From contig JAEZMI010000270.1 in NCBI GenBank assembly GCA_023414975.1, positions 1 to 14,852 on the forward strand: a DNA stretch of 14,852 bases, given 5' to 3'. This DNA comes from Pseudomonadota bacterium (GTDB lineage Bacteria > Pseudomonadota > Alphaproteobacteria > Rhizobiales > Xanthobacteraceae). The position numbers and the translations under genes were made by a program. Below the pieces are notes generated by a model, which searched no databases, was not told the origin of the DNA, and worked only from the letters and a program-made list of their open reading frames with translations. Positions 7,324 through 14,245 of the stretch are shown piece after piece; the stretch's first letter is position 1; every line of letters begins with the position of its first letter.

Positions 7324-7800
7324 ATGGCCGAGAAGAAGAAAGAGCTGCCGCGCAAGGTGGTGGCCGACAACAGACGCGCGCGGTTCGACTACGACATCGG
7401 TGAGGTGTTCGAAGCCGGCATCGCGCTGAGCGGCACGGAGGTGAAGAGCCTGCGCGGCGGCAAGGCCACCGTGGCCGAAAGCTATGTCTCGGCGAAATCG
7501 GGCGAGGCCATCCTCTACAACTCGTTCATCCCGGAATATCTGCAGGCCAACCGTTTCAACCATGAGCCGCGGCGGCCGCGCAAACTCCTGCTTCACAAGC
7601 GCCAGATCGCCCGCCTGTGGCAGGCCGTGGAGCGTGAAGGGATGACCGTCGTGCCCTTGAAGATCTACTTCAACGAACAGGGGCGCGCGAAGGTCGAGAT
7701 CGCCGTCGCGCGCGGACGCAAGGCGCATGACAAGCGCGAGGCGCTGAAGGAAAAGGACTGGGCGCGCGACAAGCAGAGATTGATGCGGGATCGCGGCTGA
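7324..7800 (+). CDS. smpB: SsrA-binding protein SmpB
   Basis: Binds tmRNA and delivers it to stalled ribosomes for trans-translation. At 158 residues it has the usual length. Family motifs include VVADNRRARFDYDI near the start, the core GIALSGTEVKSLRGGKA with YNSFIPEY, and the basic C-terminal tail GRKAHDKREALKEKDW that enters the empty mRNA channel. The ATG at 7324 is preferred over the in-frame GTG at 7321 because GGAG at 7312-7315 then lies 8 bases away. It is probably the second gene of a dapA-smpB unit that ends at the hairpin 26 bases downstream. The tmRNA gene (ssrA) is not seen in this window. Confidence 0.97.
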   Translation: MAEKKKELPRKVVADNRRARFDYDIGEVFEAGIALSGTEVKSLRGGKATVAESYVSAKSGEAILYNSFIPEYLQANRFNHEPRRPRKLLLHKRQIARLWQAVEREGMTVVPLKIYFNEQGRAKVEIAVARGRKAHDKREALKEKDWARDKQRLMRDRG

Positions 7801-7825
7801 TTGCCCCGCGAGAGAAAACCAAAGA

Positions 7826-7852
7826 AAAGCCCGGCACTTGGCCGGGCTTTTT
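7826..7852. terminator. Bidirectional intrinsic terminator between smpB and efp
   Basis: A perfect 10-bp stem (AAAGCCCGGC / GCCGGGCTTT) with a 5-base loop (ACTTG) is followed by TT on the + strand, giving a run of five T. On the - strand it is followed by CTTTCTTT-like sequence downstream of efp. It lies between the convergent stops of smpB (7800) and efp (7875) and can serve both. Confidence 0.85.
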
Positions 7853-7874
7853 GATTCAGGGTTTCAGGACCAGA

Positions 7875-8444
7875 TCAGTCCTTGGCGCGCTCGACATAGG
7901 AACCGTCCGCCGTCATGACGACGATGCGGGTGCCGACGCCGATGTGCGGCGGGACGGCGGAGCGGACACCGTTGGACAGGACGGCCGGCTTATAGGAGGA
8001 GGACGCGGTCTGCCCCTTCATTGCCGGCTCGGTATCCACGACCTCGAGCACCACGCGCTGGGGCAGCTCAATGGCGATGGCGTTGCCCTCATGGACCGAC
8101 AGCATGACCTGCATGCTTTCCTGCAGATAGGCGGCCTGATCGCCGATGACGTCCTTGGAGACGGCGACCTGATCGTAATTCTCCGGGTTCATGAAGTGGT
8201 AGCCCTCGCCGTCCGCATAGAGGAAGGTGTAGGGACGATCCTCGACATGGGCACGCTCGACCTGCTCGGTCGTGCGGTAGCGCTCGGAGATCTTCACGCC
8301 GTCGGAGATGCGGCGCATGTCCAGCTGGGTCACCGGGGTGCCTTTGCCGGGATGAATATTGTCGGCGGTGAGCACCACATAGAGCTTGCCGTCGATATCG
8401 ACCACGTTGCCCTTGCGCAGCGTGCTGGCGATGACCTTGACCAT
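7875..8444 (-). CDS. efp: Elongation factor P
   Basis: Ribosomal factor that relieves stalling at polyproline stretches. At 189 residues it is standard length, with a KOW-like N-terminal domain and two OB domains. The modification site is visible: K34 in the loop DNIHPGKGTPV, the lysine that EpmA beta-lysylates in the E. coli-type pathway. The C-terminal signature GVGTRIVVMTADGSYVERAKD-like segment is intact. The ATG at 8444 is chosen over the longer in-frame start at 8537, because the extra 31 residues match nothing in EF-P and an AGAGGA ribosome-binding site lies just upstream. epmA diverges 125 bp away, placing the substrate beside its modifying enzyme. The Ala/Lys/Pro-rich transglycosylase in this window contains PP pairs and could be a client (inference). 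Confidence 0.97.
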   Translation of the reverse strand: MVKVIASTLRKGNVVDIDGKLYVVLTADNIHPGKGTPVTQLDMRRISDGVKISERYRTTEQVERAHVEDRPYTFLYADGEGYHFMNPENYDQVAVSKDVIGDQAAYLQESMQVMLSVHEGNAIAIELPQRVVLEVVDTEPAMKGQTASSSYKPAVLSNGVRSAVPPHIGVGTRIVVMTADGSYVERAKD

Positions 8445-8508
8445 GGAGGTCCTCTGGCTGTTGGGTGCGCCGCATTGCGCGCCGGCACCGGGATTCCGTT
8501 GGGCGCCT

Positions 8509-8537
8509 CCTATACAAGCGCGCCCGTCATCCGCCAA
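8509..8537 (-). promoter_or_regulatory. Likely sigma-70 promoter of efp
   Basis: Read on the - strand, a -35 TTGGCG (8532-8537) and a -10 TATAGG (8509-8514) are separated by exactly 17 bases. Transcription would start near 8502, leaving an untranslated leader of about 57 bases before the efp ATG. It lies in the efp-epmA divergent region. No equally good promoter is seen for epmA on the + strand. Confidence 0.5.
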
Positions 8538-8569
8538 CCCCGCCGGCGCAACCTCTGCGGAGCCGTTCC

Positions 8570-9625
8570 ATGCCTGCCTTCACATCGGCCGACGCGTCGC
8601 CCTGGTGGTCCCCGGATGTCTATGCCGACCGCCGGCCCTTTCTTCTGGCGCGCCTGCGCCTTCAGGCTGCGCTGCGGGACTTTTTCGCGGCGCGGGACTT
8701 CCTGGAGGTCGAAACTCCCATTCTCCAGCTCTCGCCGGGCAACGAAATCCATCTCAAGGCATTCGCAACCGAACTTGAGCGGCCCGATGGAACACGCGCG
8801 CCGCGCTATCTCCACACGTCGCCGGAATTCACCGCCAAGAAGCTGCTGGCCGCTGGAGAGCCGCGCCTCTTCACCTTCGCCCGCGTCTTCCGCAACGGGG
8901 AGCGCACCGCGCTTCACCACCCCGAATTCACGATGCTCGAATGGTACCGCGCCAGGGTGAGCTATGATGCGCTTATGGCGGACTGCGCCGAATTGCTGGA
9001 GCTTACGGCACGGGTTGCGGGTACTTCCTCGGTTCGGTTCGGCCGACATAGCTGCGACCTGACCGCGGAGCCGGAGCGGCTCACCGTGGCGGATGCTTTC
9101 ATGCGACACGCCGGAATCGACCTGATGGCGACGGTCGACGCCGCTGAAACGGACCGGAACGCGCTCTGGCATGCTGCGCGTGGTGCGGGCATCCGCGTCG
9201 CGGAGGATGACGGCTGGGCGGATGTGTTCACCCGCGTCATGGTCGAGAAAATCGAGCCGACGCTCGGCGTCGGAAGGCCAACCATCCTGTGCGAATACCC
9301 CATATCGGAAGCGGCTCTCGCGCGGCCCAAGCCCGGCGACCCGCGCGTCGCCGAGCGGTTCGAGCTTTATGTCTGCACGGTCGAACTGGCCAATGCCTTC
9401 GGCGAACTCACCGATGCCGTCGAGCAGCGGCAGCGCTTCGAGGCATGGATGGACGAGAAGCAGCGGCTCTATGGCGAGCGTTACCCGATCGACGAGGAGT
9501 TTCTGAGAGCGCTGGCCCTTATGCCGGAAGCCTCCGGCATCGCGCTCGGCTTCGATCGACTGGCCATGCTGGCGAGCGGGGCGCGTCGTATCGAGGATGT
9601 TCTCTGGGCGCCTGTCGCACCTTGA
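8570..9625 (+). CDS. epmA: EF-P beta-lysylation protein EpmA (GenX/PoxA, LysRS paralogue)
   Basis: Class II lysyl-tRNA synthetase paralogue that attaches (R)-beta-lysine to Lys34 of EF-P rather than charging tRNA. At 351 residues it is only the catalytic core and lacks the N-terminal anticodon-binding OB domain of true LysRS. Motif 1 surrounds RDFLEVETPIL, motif 2 is FRNGERTALHHPEFTMLEWY (107-126), ELANAFGELTDAVEQ (272-286) contributes to the amino-acid pocket, and motif 3 is GIALGFDRLAMLASG (323-337). The ATG at 8570 is favoured by GGAG 7 bases upstream. The in-frame ATG at 8465 would add 35 Arg/Pro-rich residues across the efp promoter region. It faces the UDG gene with only 4 bases between the stops. 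epmB, which makes beta-lysine, is not in this window. Confidence 0.94.
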   Translation: MPAFTSADASPWWSPDVYADRRPFLLARLRLQAALRDFFAARDFLEVETPILQLSPGNEIHLKAFATELERPDGTRAPRYLHTSPEFTAKKLLAAGEPRLFTFARVFRNGERTALHHPEFTMLEWYRARVSYDALMADCAELLELTARVAGTSSVRFGRHSCDLTAEPERLTVADAFMRHAGIDLMATVDAAETDRNALWHAARGAGIRVAEDDGWADVFTRVMVEKIEPTLGVGRPTILCEYPISEAALARPKPGDPRVAERFELYVCTVELANAFGELTDAVEQRQRFEAWMDEKQRLYGERYPIDEEFLRALALMPEASGIALGFDRLAMLASGARRIEDVLWAPVAP

Positions 9626-9629
9626 GGCG

Positions 9630-10292
9630 TCACTCGAACTCGGGAAGCGGGCCGACATGTGCCCGCACGCGGGCGAACACCGCGTGGAACATGTCAGTGG
9701 TGAGTACGCCCGTGTTCGTGTTGTAGCGGGAGCAATGATAGCTGTCGAACAGCATCACCTCGCCGATACGATGTTCGGCCCCATGGGCGAACTTGAAGTG
9801 CGACAGCTTTTGACCATAAGCGGCGAGCACTTGATCATGCGCGATCTTGCCGAGGGCGACGATGGCGCCGAGCCGGGGCAGCTGGGCGAGCGTTGCCGCG
9901 AGAAACGGGCGGCAGGTGCGCATCTCTTCGGTGGTCGGCTTGTTTTCCGGCGGTACGCAGCGCACGGCGTTGGTCAGCCGCGCGTCGCGCAGACGCAGCG
10001 AATCGTCGGGACGCGCCTCGAAGACGCCCGTGGCGAAGCCGTACTTGATCAGTGTCGAGTAAAGCAGCTCGCCGGCGTAATCACCTGTGAAAGGCCGGCC
10101 GGTACGATTGGCGCCCCGCAAGCCGGGCGCGAGGCCGACGATCAACAGCCGGCCATCCTGCAAGCCGAAAGAGGGCACCGGCGCGTTGTGCCACGTCGGC
10201 TCTTGCTCCCGCCAATGCTCGCGAAATGCCACGAGGCGTGGACAGAGCGGGCAATCGCGGGGCGGTTCGGCGGCGGCGGGGAGCACGGCCAT
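9630..10292 (-). CDS. Uracil-DNA glycosylase, family 5 (UDGb), iron-sulfur type
   Basis: Base-excision repair enzyme, 220 residues. Four cysteines for a 4Fe-4S cluster are present: C14 and C17 (CPLC), C112 (AVRCVPPENKP) and C127 (MRTCRPF). Motif 1 is GLAPGLRGANRTGRPFTGD (53-71). The Ala where family 4 has the Glu of GEAPG, together with motif 2 SYHCSRYNTNTG (184-195), points to family 5 (UDGb), which also acts on hypoxanthine or ethenocytosine in characterised members. The start lies 5 bases after the stop of the NYN-domain gene and has no clear ribosome-binding site of its own, so translation is probably coupled. The motif 2 Cys after His is seen in place of the Pro of some homologues. Confidence 0.92.
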   Translation of the reverse strand: MAVLPAAAEPPRDCPLCPRLVAFREHWREQEPTWHNAPVPSFGLQDGRLLIVGLAPGLRGANRTGRPFTGDYAGELLYSTLIKYGFATGVFEARPDDSLRLRDARLTNAVRCVPPENKPTTEEMRTCRPFLAATLAQLPRLGAIVALGKIAHDQVLAAYGQKLSHFKFAHGAEHRIGEVMLFDSYHCSRYNTNTGVLTTDMFHAVFARVRAHVGPLPEFE

Positions 10293-10297
10293 GGCCG

Positions 10298-10915
10298 TCA
10301 GCTGTCGCTGGTGCTGTCTTCCGCTCCCGACGCGGGGGCGCGGCGCTCGAGGAAGCGCGGCGGCTCCTGCATGCGGCCCGACCGTTCAGCGGGGTCACGG
10401 CCGATCCTCGCCTGAAGATCCACGAGGTCGATGAAGGCATCGGCCTGCCGGCGCAGCTCGTCCGCGATCATCGATGGCTGTGTGTGCATGGTGGACACCA
10501 CCGTCACGCGCACGCCCTTGCGCTGGATCGCTTCAACCATGGAGCGAAAGTCGCCGTCGCCGGAGAACAGCACGATGTGATCGACATGGGCCGCAAGCTC
10601 CATGGCGCTCACCGCCAGTTCGATGTCCATATTACCCCGGACGCGACGGCGGCCCTGGCTGTCAGTGAACTCCCGCGCGGGCTTGGTCACAACCGAGTAA
10701 CCGTTATAATCCAGCCAGTCGAGCAGCGGGCGGATGGAGGAATATTCGGTGTCCTCTACCAGGGTAGTATAGTAGAACGCCCGGAGAACATAGCCGCGCG
10801 ACTGAAAATCTTTGAGAAGGCGCTTGTAATCAATATCGAAACCGAGAGATTTGGTAGCAGAATAAAGGTTGGCGCCGTCGATAAAGAGGGCAGTCTTTTC
10901 CATATCTTGAACCAT
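10298..10915 (-). CDS. LabA-like NYN-domain protein (DUF88 family)
   Basis: Predicted metal-dependent RNase-like protein of the PIN/NYN superfamily, 205 residues from the ATG at 10915. Acidic active-site residues are visible: D13 in ALFIDGANLY, D97 in RGNMDIELAV, and D120 and D122 in LFSGDGDFRSMV. The C-terminal 35 residues are polar and probably disordered. Either ATG at 10915 (MVQDMEKT) or 10903 (MEKTALF) could be used; neither has a good ribosome-binding site. The longer reading to 10996 adds a Cys/Arg-rich leader unlike the family. The 5' end is unusually A+T-rich for this genome. The UDG gene follows 5 bases later. NYN proteins are predicted or shown RNases in some members; the target here is unknown. 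Confidence 0.9.
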   Translation of the reverse strand: MVQDMEKTALFIDGANLYSATKSLGFDIDYKRLLKDFQSRGYVLRAFYYTTLVEDTEYSSIRPLLDWLDYNGYSVVTKPAREFTDSQGRRRVRGNMDIELAVSAMELAAHVDHIVLFSGDGDFRSMVEAIQRKGVRVTVVSTMHTQPSMIADELRRQADAFIDLVDLQARIGRDPAERSGRMQEPPRFLERRAPASGAEDSTSDS

Positions 10916-10995
10916 ATTGCTGCAATAGCCGCGTTTAAAAATGAATGCGTCTGGACCGGGACAGGAACGAGAAGGACGTAACGAACCGCACTTCA

Positions 10996-11001
10996 ATCAT
11001 A
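10996..11001 (-). promoter_or_regulatory. Possible -10 element for the NYN-UDG pair
   Basis: On the - strand TATGAT matches five of six bases of the -10 consensus and lies about 80 bases before the NYN start codon. A CCTGAC stretch 16 bases further upstream could act as a -35, but the fit is imperfect. If used, the longer NYN start at 10996 could not be translated. Confidence 0.25.
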
Positions 11002-11123
11002 CCGGATTTGTGGCGAGGTCAGGACCCCGGCCGTCTGTCCCGGCGATTTTTCCCCCGCCTTGCGAACGGGCGGCGTGCCAAGCTGGGGCGGAGCACTGCC
11101 GCACTTGCCCGCCCGGCTGCATT

Positions 11124-11146
11124 GGTTTAAGGGGACCGGCTTAACC
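11124..11146. promoter_or_regulatory. Imperfect inverted repeat upstream of rpoZ
   Basis: GGTTTAAG (11124-11131) and CTTAACC (11140-11146) are complementary apart from one bulged base and flank 8 G/C-rich bases. The element ends 25 bases before the rpoZ ATG. It could be an operator or a leader hairpin. The TTAA spacing (10 bases) does not fit CtrA. No sigma-70 promoter is clear around it. Confidence 0.25.
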
Positions 11147-11171
11147 TACACACCGACAGGAGGGCCGAGGC

Positions 11172-11561
11172 ATGGCTCGCGTCACCGTCGAGGATTGCAT
11201 CGACAAGGTCGACAATCGCTTCGAACTCGTTCTTCTCGCCGGCCATCGCGCCCGGATGATCGCGTCCGGCTCACCGATCACGGTTGATCGGGACAACGAC
11301 AAGAATCCCGTCGTCGCCTTGCGTGAGATTGCCGATCAGACGATCTCGCCCGAGGACCTCAAGGAAGACCTCATCCACTCGCTCCAGAAGTTCACCGAGG
11401 TGGACGAGCCGGAGCCCGAGACCGTTCCGATGATCGCCTCCGCCGGCTCGGAAGGTGGCGACGATTCGGACGTCATGCTCGACCGCATGACGGAAGAAGA
11501 GCTGCTCGCGGGTCTTCAGGGGCTTGTCCCGCCGGAGCCGAGCGACGACGACGAGGGCTGA
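11172..11561 (+). CDS. rpoZ: RNA polymerase omega subunit
   Basis: Small RNA polymerase subunit that aids beta-prime folding and, in proteobacteria, forms one ppGpp-binding site. It has 129 residues. The conserved N-terminal region is clear: MARVTVEDCIDKVDNRFELV followed by LLAGHRARMI and NPVVALREIADQTI. The acidic C-terminal half (DDSDVMLDRMTEEELLAGL, then a PSDDDEG end) is the extended tail usual in alphaproteobacteria. AGGAGG lies 8 bases before the ATG, a strong ribosome-binding site. A hairpin follows 21 bases after the stop, then rsh on the same strand, as with rpoZ-spoT in E. coli. Confidence 0.96.
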   Translation: MARVTVEDCIDKVDNRFELVLLAGHRARMIASGSPITVDRDNDKNPVVALREIADQTISPEDLKEDLIHSLQKFTEVDEPEPETVPMIASAGSEGGDDSDVMLDRMTEEELLAGLQGLVPPEPSDDDEG

Positions 11562-11582
11562 GGCTCCCGCAGACGAGTTCGT

Positions 11583-11609
11583 AACGGCCCGGCCCTGTGC
11601 CGGGCCGTT
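11583..11609 (+). terminator. Terminator hairpin after rpoZ
   Basis: A perfect 11-bp G/C-rich stem (AACGGCCCGGC / GCCGGGCCGTT) with a 5-base loop is followed by TACGTTT. The U-tract is weak, so termination may be partial, allowing read-through into rsh. Confidence 0.7.
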
Positions 11610-11640
11610 TACGTTTCGGCCTCCATGACGCGTGCGGCGG

Positions 11641-11672
11641 CTTGCTTCGGCTGAGCTCTGCGACGATATCTA
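11641..11672 (+). promoter_or_regulatory. Weak candidate promoter for rsh
   Basis: CTTGCT (11641-11646) resembles the alphaproteobacterial -35 CTTGAC. GATATC (11665-11670) follows after 18 bases as a possible -10. It lies between the rpoZ hairpin and rsh, where a promoter is expected. The match is modest. Confidence 0.25.
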
Positions 11673-11718
11673 GTGATCGGGGCCATCATGCCCGCCCATT
11701 CTCGCGAGTACCTCTGTC

Positions 11719-13923
11719 ATGATGCGGCAGTACGAGCTCGTCGAGCGCGTCCGCCGGTACAATCCCAATACCGACGAGGCGCTGCTTGATCGGGCCTACG
11801 TCTATGCGATGCGCGCCCACGGAACGCAGAAGCGGGCCTCGGGCGACCCCTATTTTTCGCATCCGCTTGAGGTTGCCGCGATCCTGACGGATCTGAAGCT
11901 CGACGATGCGACCATCGTCGCGGCGCTGTTGCATGACACGATCGAGGATACGGACGCCACCCGCGACGAAATCGACCGCATTTTCGGCCCACAGATCGGC
12001 GCGCTGGTCGAGGGTCTGACCAAGATCAAGAAGCTGGACCTCGTGTCCAAGCAGGCAAAGCAGGCCGAGAACCTGCGCAAGCTTCTGCTCGCCATCGCCG
12101 ATGACGTGCGGGTTCTGCTGGTGAAGCTCGCCGACCGCCTTCACAACATGCGCACCCTCAAATGGGTGCCGGAAGAAAAACGTTCCCGCGTCGCGCAGGA
12201 AACGCTGGACATCTATGCGCCGCTCGCCGGGCGGATGGGCATGCACGACATGCGCGAGGAGCTGGAGGACCTTTCCTTCCGCCAGCTGTCGCCGGAAGCC
12301 TATGAATCGATCCGTAGCCGCCTGCAGGCTCTCAAGGAGACGAACGGCGAACTCGTCGCGTCAATTGAGCGCGAGCTCACGGAAGCGGTGACGCAGAAAG
12401 GGATCGCGGCGGCCGTGAAGGGCCGGGAGAAGCGGCCCTATTCCATCTGGCGCAAGATGGAGATGAAATCGGTCGCCTTCGAGCAACTGTCCGACATCTA
12501 TGGCTTCCGCATCCTCGTGGACACGGTGGAGCAGTGCTATGGCGCGCTCGGCATCGTCCACACCAAGTGGCCGCTCGTGCCCGGGCGGTTCAAAGATTAC
12601 ATTTCGACCCCCAAGCAGAACGACTACCGCTCGATCCACACCACGGTCGTCGGCCCTGGCCGGCAGCGCGTCGAACTGCAGATTCGTACGCGCCAGATGC
12701 ACGACATCGCCGAGTACGGCATCGCCGCCCATGCGCTGTACAAGGACGCGAACGGTGTCGGCGATCCGATGTCCCGCGATTCCAGCGCCTATGCCTGGCT
12801 GCGCCGGACCATCGAACTGCTCGCCGAGGGGTCGAGCCCTGAGGAGTTCCTTGAGCACACCAAGCTCGAACTCTTCCACGACCAAGTGTTCTGCTTCACG
12901 CCGAAGGGCCGGCTCATCATCCTTCCGCGGCGGGCGACGCCGATCGATTTCGCCTATGCGGTGCATACCGGCGTCGGGGACCGGGCCGTCGGAGCCAAGG
13001 TGAACGGCCGCGTGTCGCCGCTCGTCTCCGAACTGCACAATGGCGACGAGGTGGAGATCATTACGGCCGCCGGCCAGACGCCGCCGGCAGCGTGGGAGTC
13101 CATCGTCGTCACGGGCAAGGCGCGCGCCGCCATTCGCCGCGCCACGCGGGCCGCCGTTCGGGCGCAATATGCGGGCCTCGGCAAGAAGATCGTCGAACGC
13201 GCTTTCGCCCGCGCAGGCAAGGTCTTCTCGGAGGACAAGCTCGCCAGCGCCGTCGGGCGCCTCGCGCGCTCGTCGCCGGAGGATGTCTTCGCGGCTGTGG
13301 GGCGCAGTGAAATCCGCGCCGATGATGTGGTGAAGGCGCTTCATCCGGAATGGACCGGCCCGCGGCCCGAGGAGCGTTCCGCGCCCCACGGCGAGGGCTG
13401 GTTCGAGCTCGATCAGGGGCAAAGCCTCAAGTTCAAGATACCGGGTAGCGACGCCGATCCCGATCCGGAGACGGCCATCCCCATCCGGGGCATAAACCGC
13501 GAACTTCCTGTCCGCTTTGCGCCGAATGGCGGCGCGGTTCCGGGCGATCGGATTGTCGGTATCCTCTCGCCGGGCGAGGGAATAACGATCTACCCGATTC
13601 AGTCGCCCGCCCTTCAGGAGTTCGAGGAGCAGCCGGAACGCTGGCTTGATGTGCGCTGGGATGTCGAGAGCGATAATCCCCAACGGTTCCCGGTCCAGAT
13701 CGTGGTCGTCGCGAGCAATGAGCCCGGTTCCCTTGCGCAGATTGCCCAGGTGATCGGCGAGCGGGACGGCAATATCGACAACGTCCGCATGTCCTCGCGC
13801 TCGGCGGATTTCACGCGGATTGTCATCGATGTCGGCGTTTACGATCTGCGCCATCTGAACGGCATCATCACTGATCTCCGTGCTCGCCCCGTGGTGTCCA
13901 GCGTGGAACGGGTGAACGGCTAA
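11719..13923 (+). CDS. rsh: Bifunctional (p)ppGpp synthetase/hydrolase, RelA/SpoT family
   Basis: Stringent-response enzyme that makes and degrades ppGpp, 734 residues, full length. Both catalytic halves look intact. The HD hydrolase has H48 (SHPLEVAAIL), H72-D73 (LLHDTIEDT) and D139 (VKLADRLHNMRT). The synthetase (about 230-345) has RFKDYISTPKQNDYRSIHTT and E319 in RVELQIRTRQMHDIAEYGIA. A TGS domain follows (about 387-450, QVFCFTPKGRLIILPRRATP), and an ACT domain closes the protein (about 657-734, VQIVVVASNEPGSLAQIAQV). Active sites in both halves suggest it is the main or only long RSH of this organism, as usual in Hyphomicrobiales. The ATG pair at 11719/11722 has no strong ribosome-binding site. 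An in-frame stop at 11674-11676 rules out a longer start. Confidence 0.96.
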   Translation: MMRQYELVERVRRYNPNTDEALLDRAYVYAMRAHGTQKRASGDPYFSHPLEVAAILTDLKLDDATIVAALLHDTIEDTDATRDEIDRIFGPQIGALVEGLTKIKKLDLVSKQAKQAENLRKLLLAIADDVRVLLVKLADRLHNMRTLKWVPEEKRSRVAQETLDIYAPLAGRMGMHDMREELEDLSFRQLSPEAYESIRSRLQALKETNGELVASIERELTEAVTQKGIAAAVKGREKRPYSIWRKMEMKSVAFEQLSDIYGFRILVDTVEQCYGALGIVHTKWPLVPGRFKDYISTPKQNDYRSIHTTVVGPGRQRVELQIRTRQMHDIAEYGIAAHALYKDANGVGDPMSRDSSAYAWLRRTIELLAEGSSPEEFLEHTKLELFHDQVFCFTPKGRLIILPRRATPIDFAYAVHTGVGDRAVGAKVNGRVSPLVSELHNGDEVEIITAAGQTPPAAWESIVVTGKARAAIRRATRAAVRAQYAGLGKKIVERAFARAGKVFSEDKLASAVGRLARSSPEDVFAAVGRSEIRADDVVKALHPEWTGPRPEERSAPHGEGWFELDQGQSLKFKIPGSDADPDPETAIPIRGINRELPVRFAPNGGAVPGDRIVGILSPGEGITIYPIQSPALQEFEEQPERWLDVRWDVESDNPQRFPVQIVVVASNEPGSLAQIAQVIGERDGNIDNVRMSSRSADFTRIVIDVGVYDLRHLNGIITDLRARPVVSSVERVNG

Positions 13924-14042
13924 ACGCGACCCGTCACCCACATGCGTGGGGCCACGCGCTTGCTGGCGTCCGATTGGCCGGAACGCTCCCGGCGGTATGG
14001 CGTTGTCGAGGCACGTCACGTCGACACGCACGGAGGCCAGCC
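13924..14042 (+). other. Short intergenic region after rsh
   Basis: This 119-bp gap holds small G/C-rich palindromes (around 13937-13957) without a T-run, and a strong GGAGG ribosome-binding site at 14032-14036 for the next gene. No clear promoter or terminator is seen. Confidence 0.4.
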
Positions 14043-14222
14043 ATGGCAGAACGTCTCAAGGGAGCTTTGCTGATCCTCACCGGCGGGAGCCGGGAACTAT
14101 GGGGACGGGCGACGGGTGACCACGCAAGCACCGCCCATGGCCGTCTCGAGCAGCTCTCAGGGCACGCCGCACTGGCTTGCGCGCGCGCCCGAGGCGCCAT
14201 GAGGCCCCTGGAAACCTACTGA
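14043..14222 (+). CDS. Small CsbD-like protein
   Basis: A 59-residue ORF starting MAERLKGALLILTGGSREL. Its pattern of GG-RE-WG-ATGD, then A-GRLEQLSG, matches the CsbD family (short, hydrophilic, general-stress-associated proteins with G-x-WG-x-x-TGD and G-x-x-x-QL-x-G signatures). The C-terminal part (ACARARGAMRPLETY) departs from the family. GGAGG lies 6 bases before the ATG. Further in-frame starts upstream (13974) would bypass this site. The transglutaminase gene follows 23 bases later with its own AGGAG, so they probably share a transcript. CsbD proteins have no established biochemical role. Similarity is by eye only. Confidence 0.55.
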   Translation: MAERLKGALLILTGGSRELWGRATGDHASTAHGRLEQLSGHAALACARARGAMRPLETY

Positions 14223-14245
14223 TCCAGAGCTTTCAGGAGCACGTC

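Noticed and set aside
6346..7728. A 460-codon open frame on the - strand opposite dapA and smpB
   Set aside because: Antisense to two certain genes, His/Arg-rich with no recognisable motif.
8510..9658. A 382-codon open frame on the - strand opposite epmA
   Set aside because: Antisense shadow; it overlaps the efp promoter region and shows no motif.
9597..10981. Two long + strand frames (9597-10415 and 10226-10981) opposite the UDG and NYN genes
   Set aside because: The real - strand genes have clear catalytic motifs; these frames contain none and lack ribosome-binding sites.
11127..11145. TTAA...TTAAC upstream of rpoZ as a CtrA site
   Set aside because: The half-sites are 10 bases apart instead of 7.
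13937..13957. Small G/C-rich palindromes after rsh as a terminator
   Set aside because: Stems of about 5 bp, overlapping alternatives, and no T-run.
12361..14031. A 556-codon open frame on the - strand opposite rsh
   Set aside because: It lies entirely antisense to the well-conserved rsh, is rich in Arg/His/Gly/Asp with no domain, and is the usual result of few stop codons in G/C-rich DNA.
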